Both the position numbers and the translations under genes were made by a program. From Bordetella petrii (GTDB lineage Bacteria; Pseudomonadota; Gammaproteobacteria; Burkholderiales; Burkholderiaceae_B): 64,000 bases of DNA. Positions 56,045 to 64,000 of the stretch are shown here, in pieces. Under the pieces are notes generated by a model. It made no database searches. It worked only from the letters and a program-made list of their open reading frames with translations, and was not told the origin of the DNA. The stretch covers positions 2,715,943 to 2,779,942 of the forward strand of contig NZ_JAFMZZ010000001.1 in the NCBI RefSeq assembly GCF_017356245.1, read 5' to 3'. Positions within the stretch are counted from its first letter, which is position 1. The number at the start of each line of letters is the position of its first letter.

Positions 56045-58333
56045 ATGACTGCCCTCGCCCTTGTACAGACTGAACTCGCCATTGAAGGCATGACCTGCGC
56101 CTCGTGCGTCAAGCGGGTCGAGAAAGCCCTGTCGGCCGTGGCCGGCGTGGGCTCGGCCAGCGTCAACCTGGCCACCGAAAGCGCCCGGGTCGACCATACC
56201 CCGGACGCCGACACCCAGGCGCTGGTGGCAGCGGTGGCGCGCGTCGGCTATACGGCCCATCCGATTGCCGCGCAGGACGGCCACGAAGCCCGCCAGGAAC
56301 AAGCCCGCGCCGACGAAGCGCGCAGCCTGCGCCGCGCGTTCACCGTGGCCCTGGTGCTGACGCTGCCGGTTTTCGCGCTGGAAATGGGTTCGCACGCCAT
56401 TCCCGCCGTGCACCACTGGGTGGCCACGCGGCTGGGCATGCAGAACAGCTGGCTGCTGCAGTTCGTGCTGACCACCGCCGTGCTGGCCTGGCCGGGCCGG
56501 GCCTTCTTTACCAAGGGGCTGGCGGCGTTGTGGCGCCGCGCGCCCGAAATGAATTCGCTGGTTGCGGTGGGCGCCGGCGCGGCCTGGGCCTATTCCGTGG
56601 CCGCCACCTTTGCTCCGCAGTGGCTGCCCGAAAACGCCCGCTATGTGTATTACGAAGCGGCGGCGGTGATCGTCACGCTGATCCTGCTGGGACGCATGCT
56701 GGAAGCGCGTGCCAAGGGGCGCACCGGCGCCGCCATCAAGCGCCTGGTCGGCCTGCAGCCCCGCACCGCGCGCGTGCTGCGCGACGGCCAGGCGCAGGAC
56801 GTGCCCATTGAACAGGTGCGCCGCGGCGAGCACGTCGTGGTGCGGCCCGGCGAGAAAATCCCCATCGACGGCGACGTCATCGAAGGCAGCTCGTATGTCG
56901 ACGAATCGATGCTCACCGGCGAACCCATGCCCGTGGAAAAACGCGCCGGCATGCGCGCCACCGGCGGCACGCTGAATACCTCGGGCAGCTTTACCCTGCG
57001 TGTCACGCACACGGGCGCCGACACCATGCTGGCCCGCATCATCCACATGGTGCAGACGGCCCAGGGCGCCAGGCTGCCCATCCAAGCGCTGGTCGACCAG
57101 GTCACGGCCTGGTTCGTGCCCGCCGTGATGGCGATCGCGCTGCTGGCCTTCTCGGCGTGGCTGGCCTGGGGCCCCTCGCCCGCCCTGCCGCTGGCCCTGG
57201 TCAACGCCGTGGCCGTGCTGATCATCGCCTGCCCGTGCGCCATGGGCCTGGCCACGCCGACCTCGATTATGGTGGGCACCGGCCGCGCCGCGGACCTGGG
57301 CGTGCTGTTCCGCCAGGGCGATGCGCTGCAGTCGCTGCGCGACGTCGAGGTGGTGGCGTTCGACAAGACCGGCACGCTGACGCTGGGCAAGCCGGCCCTG
57401 GCGGGCCTGCAGGCCGCGCCCGGCTTCGACGGCGACCAGGTGCTGGGCTGGCTGGCCGCGGTGCAGGAACGTTCCGAACACCCCATCGCCCGGGCGATCG
57501 TGGCGGCGGCGCGTGAGCGCGGCCTGCCCGCGCAGCCCGCCGACGACTTCCAGGCCGTGACCGGCGCCGGCGTGCAGGCGCGCGTGGACGGCCGGCAGAT
57601 CGTGGCCGGCGCGGCCCGGCTGATGGACCGGCACGGGGTCGATCTGGCGGTATTCGGCGACCAGGCCGCGAACTGGGGCGCCGAGGGCAAGACACCGGTG
57701 TATGTGGCGGTGGACGGGCGCGCGGCCGCGCTGGTGGCGGTCAGCGATCCGCTCAAACCGTCGGCCGCCGGCGCGATCAACGCCCTGCATGCGCTGGGCA
57801 TCAAGACCGCGATGATCACCGGCGACAACGCGCTCACCGCGCACAGTGTGGCGCGGCAGCTGGGCATCGATGAAGTGCGCGCCGAAGTGCTGCCCGACGG
57901 CAAGGTGGCGGCCATCGAGACGCTGCGCGCCGGCGGCCGCAAGCTGGCCTTCGTGGGCGACGGCATCAACGATGCGCCTGCGCTGGCCGCGGCCGATGTG
58001 GGCATTGCCATCGGCACCGGCACCGACGTGGCCATCGAAGCCGCCTCGGTGGTGCTGATGGCCGATGACCTGCATGGCGTGCCCAATGCCATCGGCCTGA
58101 GCCGCGCCACGCTGGCCAACATCCGACAGAATCTGTTCTGGGCCTTTGCCTACAACGCCGCCCTGATCCCGCTGGCGGCCGGCGCGCTGTATCCCGCCTT
58201 CGGCCTGCAACTGTCGCCGGTATTCGCCGCAGGCGCCATGGCCTTGTCCAGCGTGTTCGTGCTGGGCAATGCACTGCGCCTGCGCGCATACCGCCCTGTC
58301 CACCCCATTGCTGATGGAGGCCCGCAGTCATGA
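56045..58333 (+). CDS. copA: Copper-exporting P1B-type ATPase
   Basis: A 762-residue Cu(I) export pump. One N-terminal HMA domain has the site GMTCASC ([20 protein letters not shown]). Eight membrane segments, the intramembrane [18 protein letters not shown], the phosphorylation loop [16 protein letters not shown], the nucleotide-site HP pair in [14 protein letters not shown] and the hinge [20 protein letters not shown] are all present. CGGAG precedes the ATG. It forms an operon with cueR and is divergent from copZ. Confidence 0.96.
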   Translation: MTALALVQTELAIEGMTCASCVKRVEKALSAVAGVGSASVNLATESARVDHTPDADTQALVAAVARVGYTAHPIAAQDGHEARQEQARADEARSLRRAFTVALVLTLPVFALEMGSHAIPAVHHWVATRLGMQNSWLLQFVLTTAVLAWPGRAFFTKGLAALWRRAPEMNSLVAVGAGAAWAYSVAATFAPQWLPENARYVYYEAAAVIVTLILLGRMLEARAKGRTGAAIKRLVGLQPRTARVLRDGQAQDVPIEQVRRGEHVVVRPGEKIPIDGDVIEGSSYVDESMLTGEPMPVEKRAGMRATGGTLNTSGSFTLRVTHTGADTMLARIIHMVQTAQGARLPIQALVDQVTAWFVPAVMAIALLAFSAWLAWGPSPALPLALVNAVAVLIIACPCAMGLATPTSIMVGTGRAADLGVLFRQGDALQSLRDVEVVAFDKTGTLTLGKPALAGLQAAPGFDGDQVLGWLAAVQERSEHPIARAIVAAARERGLPAQPADDFQAVTGAGVQARVDGRQIVAGAARLMDRHGVDLAVFGDQAANWGAEGKTPVYVAVDGRAAALVAVSDPLKPSAAGAINALHALGIKTAMITGDNALTAHSVARQLGIDEVRAEVLPDGKVAAIETLRAGGRKLAFVGDGINDAPALAAADVGIAIGTGTDVAIEAASVVLMADDLHGVPNAIGLSRATLANIRQNLFWAFAYNAALIPLAAGALYPAFGLQLSPVFAAGAMALSSVFVLGNALRLRAYRPVHPIADGGPQS

Positions 58334-58725
58334 ATATCGGACAAGCCGCAAGCGCCACGGGCATCTCGGCCAAGATGATCCGCTATTACGAAAGCATCGG
58401 CCTGATCGGCCCGGCCACGCGTACCGAGGCCGGCTACCGGGTGTACAGCGAAAACGACCTGCATACCCTGCGCTTCGTGCGACGCGCCCGCGACCTGGGG
58501 TTTTCGGTGGAACAGATGCACGAGCTGCTGGCGCTGTGGCGCGACCGCGGCCGCGCCAGCGCCGACGTCAAGCGCGTTGCGCTGGACCATGTGCAAGGCC
58601 TGGAGCGCAAGGCCGCCGAACTGCAGCAGATGGCGGACAGCCTGAGGCACCTGGCGCGCCATTGCCACGGCGACAGCCGCCCCGATTGCCCCATCATCGA
58701 AGAGCTGGGCGGCGGCGCGGGCTGA
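58330..58725 (+). CDS. cueR: MerR-family copper regulator
   Basis: A 131-residue MerR regulator. The helix-turn-helix [20 protein letters not shown] with [20 protein letters not shown] is followed by a dimerisation helix and a C-terminal loop with Cys112 and Cys120 ([12 protein letters not shown]), the same numbering as the Cu(I)-binding cysteines of E. coli CueR. The start overlaps copA by ATGA. It should activate both promoters between copZ and copA. Confidence 0.93.
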   Translation: MNIGQAASATGISAKMIRYYESIGLIGPATRTEAGYRVYSENDLHTLRFVRRARDLGFSVEQMHELLALWRDRGRASADVKRVALDHVQGLERKAAELQQMADSLRHLARHCHGDSRPDCPIIEELGGGAG

Positions 58726-58769
58726 ACGCGCCGGGCCCGGCCCGGCGGCGGCCATCGGCTTCGACAGTG

Positions 58770-58803
58770 GGCGCGGCTCCGCAATGGGGCCGCGCCTTTT
58801 TTT
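58770..58803 (+). terminator. Intrinsic terminator after cueR
   Basis: GGCGCGGC at 58770-58777 pairs with GCCGCGCC at 58789-58796, followed by seven T residues. It ends the copA-cueR transcript and insulates the amidase operon. Confidence 0.9.
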
Positions 58804-58905
58804 GCCATTCGGCGGCATCGGCACGCCGGCGCGCGACGCCTCTGCACGCCCCCACTTTCCGGCCATCGGCCTTCAAAAAAGGGTTTGCACAAAGCTATCC
58901 GTTCT

Positions 58906-58925
58906 TTTATAAATATATTTATAAA
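58906..58925. promoter_or_regulatory. 20-base perfect AT palindrome
   Basis: TTTATAAATATATTTATAAA is its own reverse complement. It stands in the AT-rich leader of the amidase operon and could be an operator, an IHF/H-NS-type bendable site or part of the promoter. Confidence 0.5.
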
Positions 58926-58936
58926 GGCTTTAAATA

Positions 58937-58965
58937 ATACAAAACAGGTATTTTTGTATGCAAAA
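58937..58965 (+). promoter_or_regulatory. Overlapping dyads at the start of the amidase operon
   Basis: ATACAAAA (58937-58944) and TTTTGTAT (58952-58959) are exact reverse complements, and TTTTG-TATG-CAAAA (58952-58965) is a second dyad that includes the first start codon. The TTGTATGCAA core is like GntR-family operators. A repressor here would block both promoter and translation start. Confidence 0.5.
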
Positions 58966-59131
58966 TCAGCCCGCGAGCCAGGTAAGCCGCGCCAGCGCGG
59001 AGCCGCCGCCCGATATCGCGGCCATCCAGGTGCTGCTGCGGCGCGCGGGCATCCCGGCCAGCGATGCCGAGATCCGCGCCGTGGCCAGGACGCTGGCACG
59101 GCTGGCGCCGCCCGCCGAGGCACGCGCATGA
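58958..59131 (+). CDS. AtzG-like small subunit (DUF4089)
   Basis: A 57-residue protein: MQNQPASQVSRASAEPPPDI, then AAIQVLLRRAGIPASDAEIR and AVARTLARLAPPAEARA. This is the DUF4089/AtzG pattern, a GatC-like helix pair that wraps and stabilises AtzE-type amidases. An AGG lies nine bases before the ATG. Its TGA overlaps the amidase ATG by four bases, so the two are made together, matching the known AtzG-AtzE pairing. Confidence 0.82.
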   Translation: MQNQPASQVSRASAEPPPDIAAIQVLLRRAGIPASDAEIRAVARTLARLAPPAEARA

Positions 59132-60489
59132 CACCGGCCGGGCTGCCCAATACGATCCACGCGTTGCGGCAACTGCTCGCCAATGCGGAATTGAGCGTGG
59201 ACGAGGCTCTGGCCAGGCAGCGGCGCGCCTTTGCCGCCGACACGTCCCATTGCGCCGTCAGCCTGCTGCGCGCCGGCCCCCCGGCCGACCCGGCGCTGCC
59301 GCTGGCGGGCGTGGGCCTGGCCCACAAAGACATCTATACGCTGCCAGGCCGCGCGCCGGAATGCGGCGCCGGGCGCCCCTGGCCGGGCTCGCCGCCGCTG
59401 GCCGCGACCGTGATCCGGCGGCTGCACGCCGCCGGCAGCAGCCCGCTGGCGGCGCTGGCGATGGCCGAACATGCCTGCGGCGCCACCGGCGAGAATCCCA
59501 ACTACCCGCTGCCGATCAATCCGCTGGCTCCGGCCGCCGCGGTGGGCGGGTCGTCCAGCGGCTCGGCGGTGGCCGTGGCCAGCGGGCTTTGCTATGGATC
59601 GCTGGGCACCGACACGGCGGGCTCGGTGCGCATTCCGGCAGCCACCTGCGGCGTGCTGGGGCTGAAACCCACCCGCGACCTGCTGCCGCGCGACGGGGTG
59701 GCCCCCCTGGCGCCCGCGCTGGATACCGTGGGCATCATTGCCCGCAGCGCCCCCGATGCGGCGGCGCTGCTGCAAGCGCTGCAGCCGGCCGCCGAGCCTG
59801 GGGCCCCGGCCCCGCCCGCGCCGGGCCACTGGCGCATCGCCACCTGCTGGCGCCACCCCGACCCTGGCGTGCAGGCCGACACACCCATCGTGGACGCACT
59901 GGAGGACTACGCCGCCGAATGCAGCGCGCGGGGCCGGCGCCGCGAGCACCGCCTGGGCCAGTTGCCCGAATGGATGCGGCTGGCCCAGATCCTGCTGTAT
60001 GCCGAAGCGGCCACCAGCCACTCGGCGGCGCTGCGCGGCCAGACGGCGCCCCTGTCGCCCTTGCCGCGCACACTGGCGCTGGCCGGCGCCGCCCTGCCCG
60101 CCGCCTGGCATGCCGAGGCCACGCAGCGGCGCGCGGGCCACGCGCAGGCTTTCCTGGCCGACGTGCTGCAAGACTGCGACGTGCTGCTGACCCCGGTGCT
60201 GCCGCGCGGCATACCCGATTGGGCCGAGGTCATCACCACATCGCCGGGCTTTGTGCCGCGCCGCCTGCTCGATCTGTTCTGCTGGCTGTCGTTTGTGAAT
60301 TACCTGGGCCTGCCGGCCATTGTGTTTCCCATCGCCCAGGGGGCCGACGGGCGGCCCATCAGCGTACAGGCCATTGCGCGCCCCGGCGCCGAAGGCCTGT
60401 TGCTGGCGCTGGCTCGGCAGGCCGAACACAGCCGTTTCGGCGCATCGGGCTACGCCGGCATGCGCCCCGCTTTCTCATCTGGAGGTTGA
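59128..60489 (+). CDS. AtzE-type amidase signature hydrolase
   Basis: A 453-residue amidase-signature enzyme. The Ser-cisSer-Lys triad is visible as Lys67 (GVGLAHKDIYTL), Ser142 (AVGGSSSGSAVAVASG) and Ser166 (GTDTAGSVRIPAATCG), the 24-residue serine spacing being standard. Together with the AtzG-like partner this places it with AtzE (1-carboxybiuret hydrolase) relatives rather than GatA. The actual amide substrate is unknown and unlikely to be carboxybiuret, given the CoA-pathway neighbours. Confidence 0.88.
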   Translation: MTPAGLPNTIHALRQLLANAELSVDEALARQRRAFAADTSHCAVSLLRAGPPADPALPLAGVGLAHKDIYTLPGRAPECGAGRPWPGSPPLAATVIRRLHAAGSSPLAALAMAEHACGATGENPNYPLPINPLAPAAAVGGSSSGSAVAVASGLCYGSLGTDTAGSVRIPAATCGVLGLKPTRDLLPRDGVAPLAPALDTVGIIARSAPDAAALLQALQPAAEPGAPAPPAPGHWRIATCWRHPDPGVQADTPIVDALEDYAAECSARGRRREHRLGQLPEWMRLAQILLYAEAATSHSAALRGQTAPLSPLPRTLALAGAALPAAWHAEATQRRAGHAQAFLADVLQDCDVLLTPVLPRGIPDWAEVITTSPGFVPRRLLDLFCWLSFVNYLGLPAIVFPIAQGADGRPISVQAIARPGAEGLLLALARQAEHSRFGASGYAGMRPAFSSGG

Positions 60490-60497
60490 ACCGCACC

Positions 60498-61694
60498 ATG
60501 CCATCGCTCTCTGCCTCGCCCGCGCTGCGCCGTTTCCGCGTGCTGGACCTGTCCCGCGTGCGCGCGGGCCCCACTTGCGTGCGCATGCTGGCCGATTTCG
60601 GCGCAGACGTCATCCGGATCGAACCGCCGCCCGGCGTCGATCCGAATGAAGCCATGTTCGCCGCCGACCGCTGGAGCGGCGATTTCCAGAACCTGAACCG
60701 CAACAAGCGTTCGCTGACGCTGAACCTGAAAAAGCCCGAGGGCCTGGCAGTGCTCAAGCGCCTGGTCGCCGATGCCGATGTGGTGGTGGAGAACTGGCGG
60801 CCCGATGTCAAGGCGCGCCTGGGCGTCGATTACGAGGCGCTGCGCGCGCTGAACCCGCGCATTATCCTGGCCAGCATCTCGGGCTTCGGCCAGTCGGGCC
60901 CCTACGCGGCCCGGCCTGGCTTCGACCAGATCGTGCAAGGCATGGGCGGGCTGATGTCGGTGACCGGGCTGCCGGGCCAGGGGCCGGTGCGGGCCGGCCT
61001 GGCCGTGGCCGACTCGAGCACCGGCCTGTACACGGCGATCGGCATTCTGACGGCCCTGCTGGAACGCGAAGTGTCGGGCCAGGGCCAGTGGGTGCATGCC
61101 TCGCTGCTGCATGCGCAGGTGGCCATGATGGACTTCCAGGCCGCGCGCTACCTGAACGATGGCGACATTCCCCGGCAGGAAGGCAACGACCATCCCACCA
61201 GCAGCCCGATGGGCCTGTTCCAGGCCAGCGACGGCCCGTTCAACCTGGGCGCCTCGGGCGAAGGCAACTGGAAGCGGTTCTGCGAGGCGCTGGGCCGCTC
61301 CGACTGGCTGGCCGATCCGGAATACGCGACCGAAAAGTTGCGCGTCAGCCATCGGCAGCGGCTGAACCGGGAAATCCAGGACGTGTTCATGACCGCCACC
61401 GTGGCGCACTGGGTGGAGCTGCTCAATGCGGCCGGCGTGCCGGCCGGCCCGGTGTACACCGTGCCGCAGATGTTCGAGGACACCCAGATCCGCCACCTGG
61501 GCGTTGCGCGCCGCTGCGATGCCTGGCAAGGCGGCCAGCGCAGCATGATCACTCAGCCGGTCACACTGGCGCGCACCCCTGCCGACATCGCGCGCACCGC
61601 GCCCGGATGGGGCGAACATACCGACGAAGTGCTGCGCGAAGCCGGCTACGGCGCAGACGACATCCGCCGCCTGCGCGATGCAGGCGCCATCTGA
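60498..61694 (+). CDS. CaiB/BaiF class III CoA-transferase
   Basis: A 398-residue CoA-transferase. RVLDLSRVRAGPTCVRMLAD with FGADVIRIEPPPGVDPNEAM, NKRSLTLNLKKPEGLAVLKR and ISGFGQSGPYAARPGFDQIV are family landmarks. The later GNDHPTSSPMGLFQASDG and GVPAGPVYTVPQMFEDTQI complete both domains. GGAGGTTG gives a strong ribosome site 8 bases before the ATG. It would activate a carboxylate, perhaps that released by the amidase (inference). Confidence 0.92.
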   Translation: MPSLSASPALRRFRVLDLSRVRAGPTCVRMLADFGADVIRIEPPPGVDPNEAMFAADRWSGDFQNLNRNKRSLTLNLKKPEGLAVLKRLVADADVVVENWRPDVKARLGVDYEALRALNPRIILASISGFGQSGPYAARPGFDQIVQGMGGLMSVTGLPGQGPVRAGLAVADSSTGLYTAIGILTALLEREVSGQGQWVHASLLHAQVAMMDFQAARYLNDGDIPRQEGNDHPTSSPMGLFQASDGPFNLGASGEGNWKRFCEALGRSDWLADPEYATEKLRVSHRQRLNREIQDVFMTATVAHWVELLNAAGVPAGPVYTVPQMFEDTQIRHLGVARRCDAWQGGQRSMITQPVTLARTPADIARTAPGWGEHTDEVLREAGYGADDIRRLRDAGAI

Positions 61695-61716
61695 ACATCA
61701 CCGCGAGCACCACCCC

Positions 61717-62520
61717 ATGCCTACCGATACCGCACCTCCCGGCCGCCTGGACATCGAGGCCGACGCCGGCCTGCTGCGCATCCGCATCGTCAATCCGGCG
61801 CGCTACAACGCCATGTCGCTCAGCATGTGGGAAGCGCTGGGCGCCGCCGTGGCCGACGCGCAGGCGCGCCCGGGCCTGCGCGCCATCGTGCTGGAAGGCG
61901 ACGGCGAGCGCGCGTTCGTGTCGGGCGCCGATATTTCGGAATTCGGCGCGCAGCGCGGCGACCCCGCGCAAGTGGCGCGCTACGACCGGGCAGTGGCCGG
62001 CGCGCAGCAGGCGCTGACCGCCAGCACGGTGCCCACGGTTGCGCTGATACGCGGCATCTGCATGGGCGGCGGCATGGGCCTGGCGCTGGCCTGCGACCTG
62101 CGCTACTGCAACCAGGGCGCGCGCTTCCGGATGCCGGCCGCCCGCCTGGGGCTGGGCTACGCGCTGGGCGGCGTCAAGCGTATGTGCGACGTGCTGGGCG
62201 GCGCCCGCGCGGCCGACCTGTTCCTGACGGCCCGTACCTTCGACGGCCGCGAGGCCGCGCGCATCGGCCTGGTGCAGGAGGTGTTCGCGGACGCCGATTT
62301 CAATGCCGCCGCCGCCGAACGGGTGGCCGCCGTGGCCGGCAACGCGCCGCTGACCGTGCGCGCCGCGCGGCTGGCCCTGCAGCATTTGCAAGGCGGCGGG
62401 CAGGCGCCGTCGGCCGAGGCCGTGCACCAGGCGGTGCGGGCCTGCTTCGACAGCGACGATTACCAGGAAGGCCAGGCCGCTTTCCGCGAGAAGAGAACAC
62501 CGGTTTTCAAGGGCCGCTGA
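61717..62520 (+). CDS. Crotonase-superfamily protein lacking both hydratase glutamates
   Basis: A 267-residue crotonase-fold protein. Oxyanion-hole elements are intact: FVSGADISEFGAQR and RGICMGGGMGLALACDLRYC. The two catalytic Glu positions of enoyl-CoA hydratase are replaced by Gly121 (GGGMGLALACD in place of GGGCELAMMCD) and Ala141 (RMPAARLG in place of QPEILLG). It therefore probably does another CoA-thioester reaction, for example isomerisation, decarboxylation or C-C cleavage. Starts 22 bases after the CoA-transferase. Confidence 0.88.
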   Translation: MPTDTAPPGRLDIEADAGLLRIRIVNPARYNAMSLSMWEALGAAVADAQARPGLRAIVLEGDGERAFVSGADISEFGAQRGDPAQVARYDRAVAGAQQALTASTVPTVALIRGICMGGGMGLALACDLRYCNQGARFRMPAARLGLGYALGGVKRMCDVLGGARAADLFLTARTFDGREAARIGLVQEVFADADFNAAAAERVAAVAGNAPLTVRAARLALQHLQGGGQAPSAEAVHQAVRACFDSDDYQEGQAAFREKRTPVFKGR

Positions 62521-62605
62521 CGTGCCATGCGCGCGTGGGCGGGCCGCCATCGATCGGCCACGCAGTTTCATCGGCCACACTGCAGTCTGCACCAGGGGGA
62601 AACGT

Positions 62606-63583
62606 ATGAAAACGCTCTACCGGACAGCCTCGGCCGTCCTGATTTCCGGATACATGGCAAGCGCCGCCGCGGTCGGGCCGCAGCCCGCTCCCGCGCCGCA
62701 AAAACAGACCCTGACGATCGGCTATGTGAAGGTCGGCCATCTGTCGCCCATGCTGTTCGTGTCCGAGCCGCTGAAAGCCTGCAACGTCGACGTGCGCCCG
62801 GTCGAGTTCGTGCGCTATGCCGATGCGCGCACGGCCCTGCTGTCGGGATCGATCGACGTGTCGGGCATCGGGCCGGCCGACCTGGCGATCGCCCTGGCCC
62901 AGGGCAGCGACAAGCTGGTGGGCCTGACCGGCGTAGCCTCTTCGCCCAAGTACCTGGTCACGCGCAAAGGCGTGAAAATGGACGACTGGAAAGACCTGGC
63001 CGGCAAGCGCGTCGGCATCGCGCCGGGCTCGGCCGTATGGTTCCAGTGGGCCGCCACGCTGGCCGAAAAGGGCATCCCGTACAACACCTTTACGGCCGTG
63101 AACATCCAGGGCGGCGGCACCGCCTTCGTCCAGGCCCTGCAGCGCGGCGACGTGGACGCGGTCGCGCTGTGGGAACCGTTCGAATCCCAGCTGGTGGCCG
63201 ACGGCACGGCGTTCTTCGCCAAGAACCTGGAATACAGCCAGTCGAAAGCGGTGGGCGCCGAACTGGGCCTGCTGGCCGCCACCCGCGATGCCCTGAAGGA
63301 CAAGCGCGAGGCCGTCAAGTGCTTCCTGTGGGCCTACAAGCAGGCTGAAGAACGCCTGGAAAAAGACCCCAAGGCGTTCGCCGAAACCTACTCGAAGTAC
63401 ACCGGCCTGCCGCTGCCGGTGACACAGGAATCGGTCAAGCTGATCAAGCTGGGGGGCGTGCTGGACCTGGACCAGCTGCGCCGCCAGGCCAAGACCTTCA
63501 ATGAGCTGGGCGTCATACCCAAGGATGTCAGCGGCGAGATCGATAAAGTGTGGGATCCGGGCCTGGTGCAGGAAGTCATGTAA
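62606..63583 (+). CDS. NitT/TauT-type ABC transporter, substrate-binding protein
   Basis: A 325-residue periplasmic binding protein of the SsuA/TauA class. The signal MKTLYRTASAVLISGYMASA precedes QTLTIGYVKVGHLSPMLFVS. YADARTALLSGSIDVSGIGP and LAGKRVGIAPGSAVWFQWAA, then ALQRGDVDAVALWEPFESQL are typical of binders of sulfonates, taurine and small aromatic or organic acids. GGGGGA lies six bases before the ATG. Probably delivers the amidase-pathway substrate. Confidence 0.9.
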   Translation: MKTLYRTASAVLISGYMASAAAVGPQPAPAPQKQTLTIGYVKVGHLSPMLFVSEPLKACNVDVRPVEFVRYADARTALLSGSIDVSGIGPADLAIALAQGSDKLVGLTGVASSPKYLVTRKGVKMDDWKDLAGKRVGIAPGSAVWFQWAATLAEKGIPYNTFTAVNIQGGGTAFVQALQRGDVDAVALWEPFESQLVADGTAFFAKNLEYSQSKAVGAELGLLAATRDALKDKREAVKCFLWAYKQAEERLEKDPKAFAETYSKYTGLPLPVTQESVKLIKLGGVLDLDQLRRQAKTFNELGVIPKDVSGEIDKVWDPGLVQEVM

Positions 63584-63610
63584 GACGGCCGCCCGCCCAA
63601 GGAGATGCAG

Positions 63611-64000
63611 GTGAGTTCATCCACATTGAAGCAGCCGGCCGCGATGCGCCCGCGCCAGCCGGGCCCGGCACCGCGCTCCCGGGCGCTGCGCCGGGCCGGC
63701 CTGGGGCTGGTCGTGCCCATATTGATACTGATCATATGGCAGCTGGTGGGGCAGTCCGACGCCATGGCCGGCGTGGTGCCCACGCCCGTGCAGGTGGCGC
63801 GCGCCTGGTATGCCTGGATATTCGGCAATCCCGGCATGGGCCTGAACCCCTACCAAGGGACCTGGCTGGCCAACGTGCAGTACTCGTCGCTGCGCGTGGC
63901 GCAGGGCTTCGCCCTGGCCATGGCGCTGGGCATTCCCCTGGGGCTGGCCATCGGCTGGAGCCGGCTGACCGCGCAGCTGATGGATCCGCTGATCCAGGGG
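63611..64000 (+). CDS. NitT/TauT-type ABC transporter permease (3' end off window)
   Basis: The first 130 codons of an SsuC/TauC-like permease. A basic N-terminal tail is followed by the first membrane segment (GLGLVVPILILIIWQLVG), then VVPTPVQVARAWYAWIFGNP and the start of the core with SSLRVAQGFALAMALGIPLG and LAIGWSRLTAQLMDPLI. GTG at 63611 is preferred because AAGGAG lies six bases upstream; the ATG two codons earlier touches that site. The ATPase gene should follow. Confidence 0.87.
   Translation, partial: MSSSTLKQPAAMRPRQPGPAPRSRALRRAGLGLVVPILILIIWQLVGQSDAMAGVVPTPVQVARAWYAWIFGNPGMGLNPYQGTWLANVQYSSLRVAQGFALAMALGIPLGLAIGWSRLTAQLMDPLIQG

Noticed and set aside
55955..58303. A 782-codon minus-strand frame opposite copA
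   Set aside because: Low-complexity His/Gly/Arg composition and full overlap with a well-supported P-type ATPase.
1..64000. CRISPR arrays, tRNA or rRNA genes, insertion sequences, prophage
   Set aside because: No regularly spaced direct repeats, cloverleaf patterns, rRNA sequence, transposase or phage genes were recognised on either strand.

Overview
The window is GC-rich chromosomal DNA that reads almost entirely as coding sequence, with short spacers and many 4-base ATGA stop/start overlaps. Gene order and protein sequences point to a betaproteobacterium of the order Burkholderiales, most likely family Alcaligenaceae (Bordetella/Achromobacter type). The strongest marker is the unbroken run rpsB-tsf-pyrH-frr-uppS-cdsA-dxr-rseP-bamA-skp-lpxD-fabZ-lpxA-lpxB-rnhB-trmH-like, followed by the convergent ppsR/ppsA pair. 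The taxonomic call is inference from content. No rRNA, tRNA, insertion sequence, prophage or CRISPR array was seen, and there is no gene-free stretch over 300 bases.

Layout. 1-9.5 kb: the 5' part of an unusual TPR/CaiB CoA-transferase reading frame, a DUF1800-DUF1501 exported pair, a glutathione peroxidase, a divergent Lrp regulator/EamA exporter pair, a glutathione S-transferase, a GNAT acetyltransferase, a two-gene (bipartite) lipoate-protein ligase and a lipoprotein. 9.5-15 kb: glutamate dehydrogenase, then a translationally coupled operon (IclR regulator, polar amino-acid ABC transporter, formimidoylglutamase). 15-17.4 kb: two unrecognised or weakly recognised proteins and a secreted ankyrin protein. 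17.4-22.1 kb: tatD, holB, tmk, mltG and the divergent ygfZ. 22.1-26.5 kb: a VIT-family transporter and a valine-degradation operon. 26.7-30.4 kb: rnfH, ratA and divergent smpB, an SPFH/NfeD pair and a glutamine amidotransferase. 30.5-33.8 kb: divergent ppsA and ppsR. 33.9-49.4 kb: the envelope and translation super-operon, read leftward. 49.7-53.1 kb: map and glnD. 53.2-55.6 kb: a dihydrolipoamide-dehydrogenase-like flavoprotein and a peroxiredoxin-glutaredoxin fusion. 55.7-58.7 kb: a copper module (copZ, copA, cueR) with two CueR-type promoters. 58.9-64 kb: an accessory catabolic operon with an AtzG-like subunit, AtzE-type amidase, class III CoA-transferase, atypical crotonase-fold protein and NitT/TauT-type ABC transporter that runs off the right edge.

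Points most worth attention are the 58.9-64 kb operon (uptake, amide hydrolysis, CoA activation and a crotonase lacking both usual glutamates, behind an AT-rich operator region), a dispersed two-hairpin repeat found three times and once captured into a coding 3' end, the in-frame TPR-CaiB fusion, the bipartite lipoate ligase, and several strong palindromes at promoters (ppsA/ppsR, gdhA, the valine operon).
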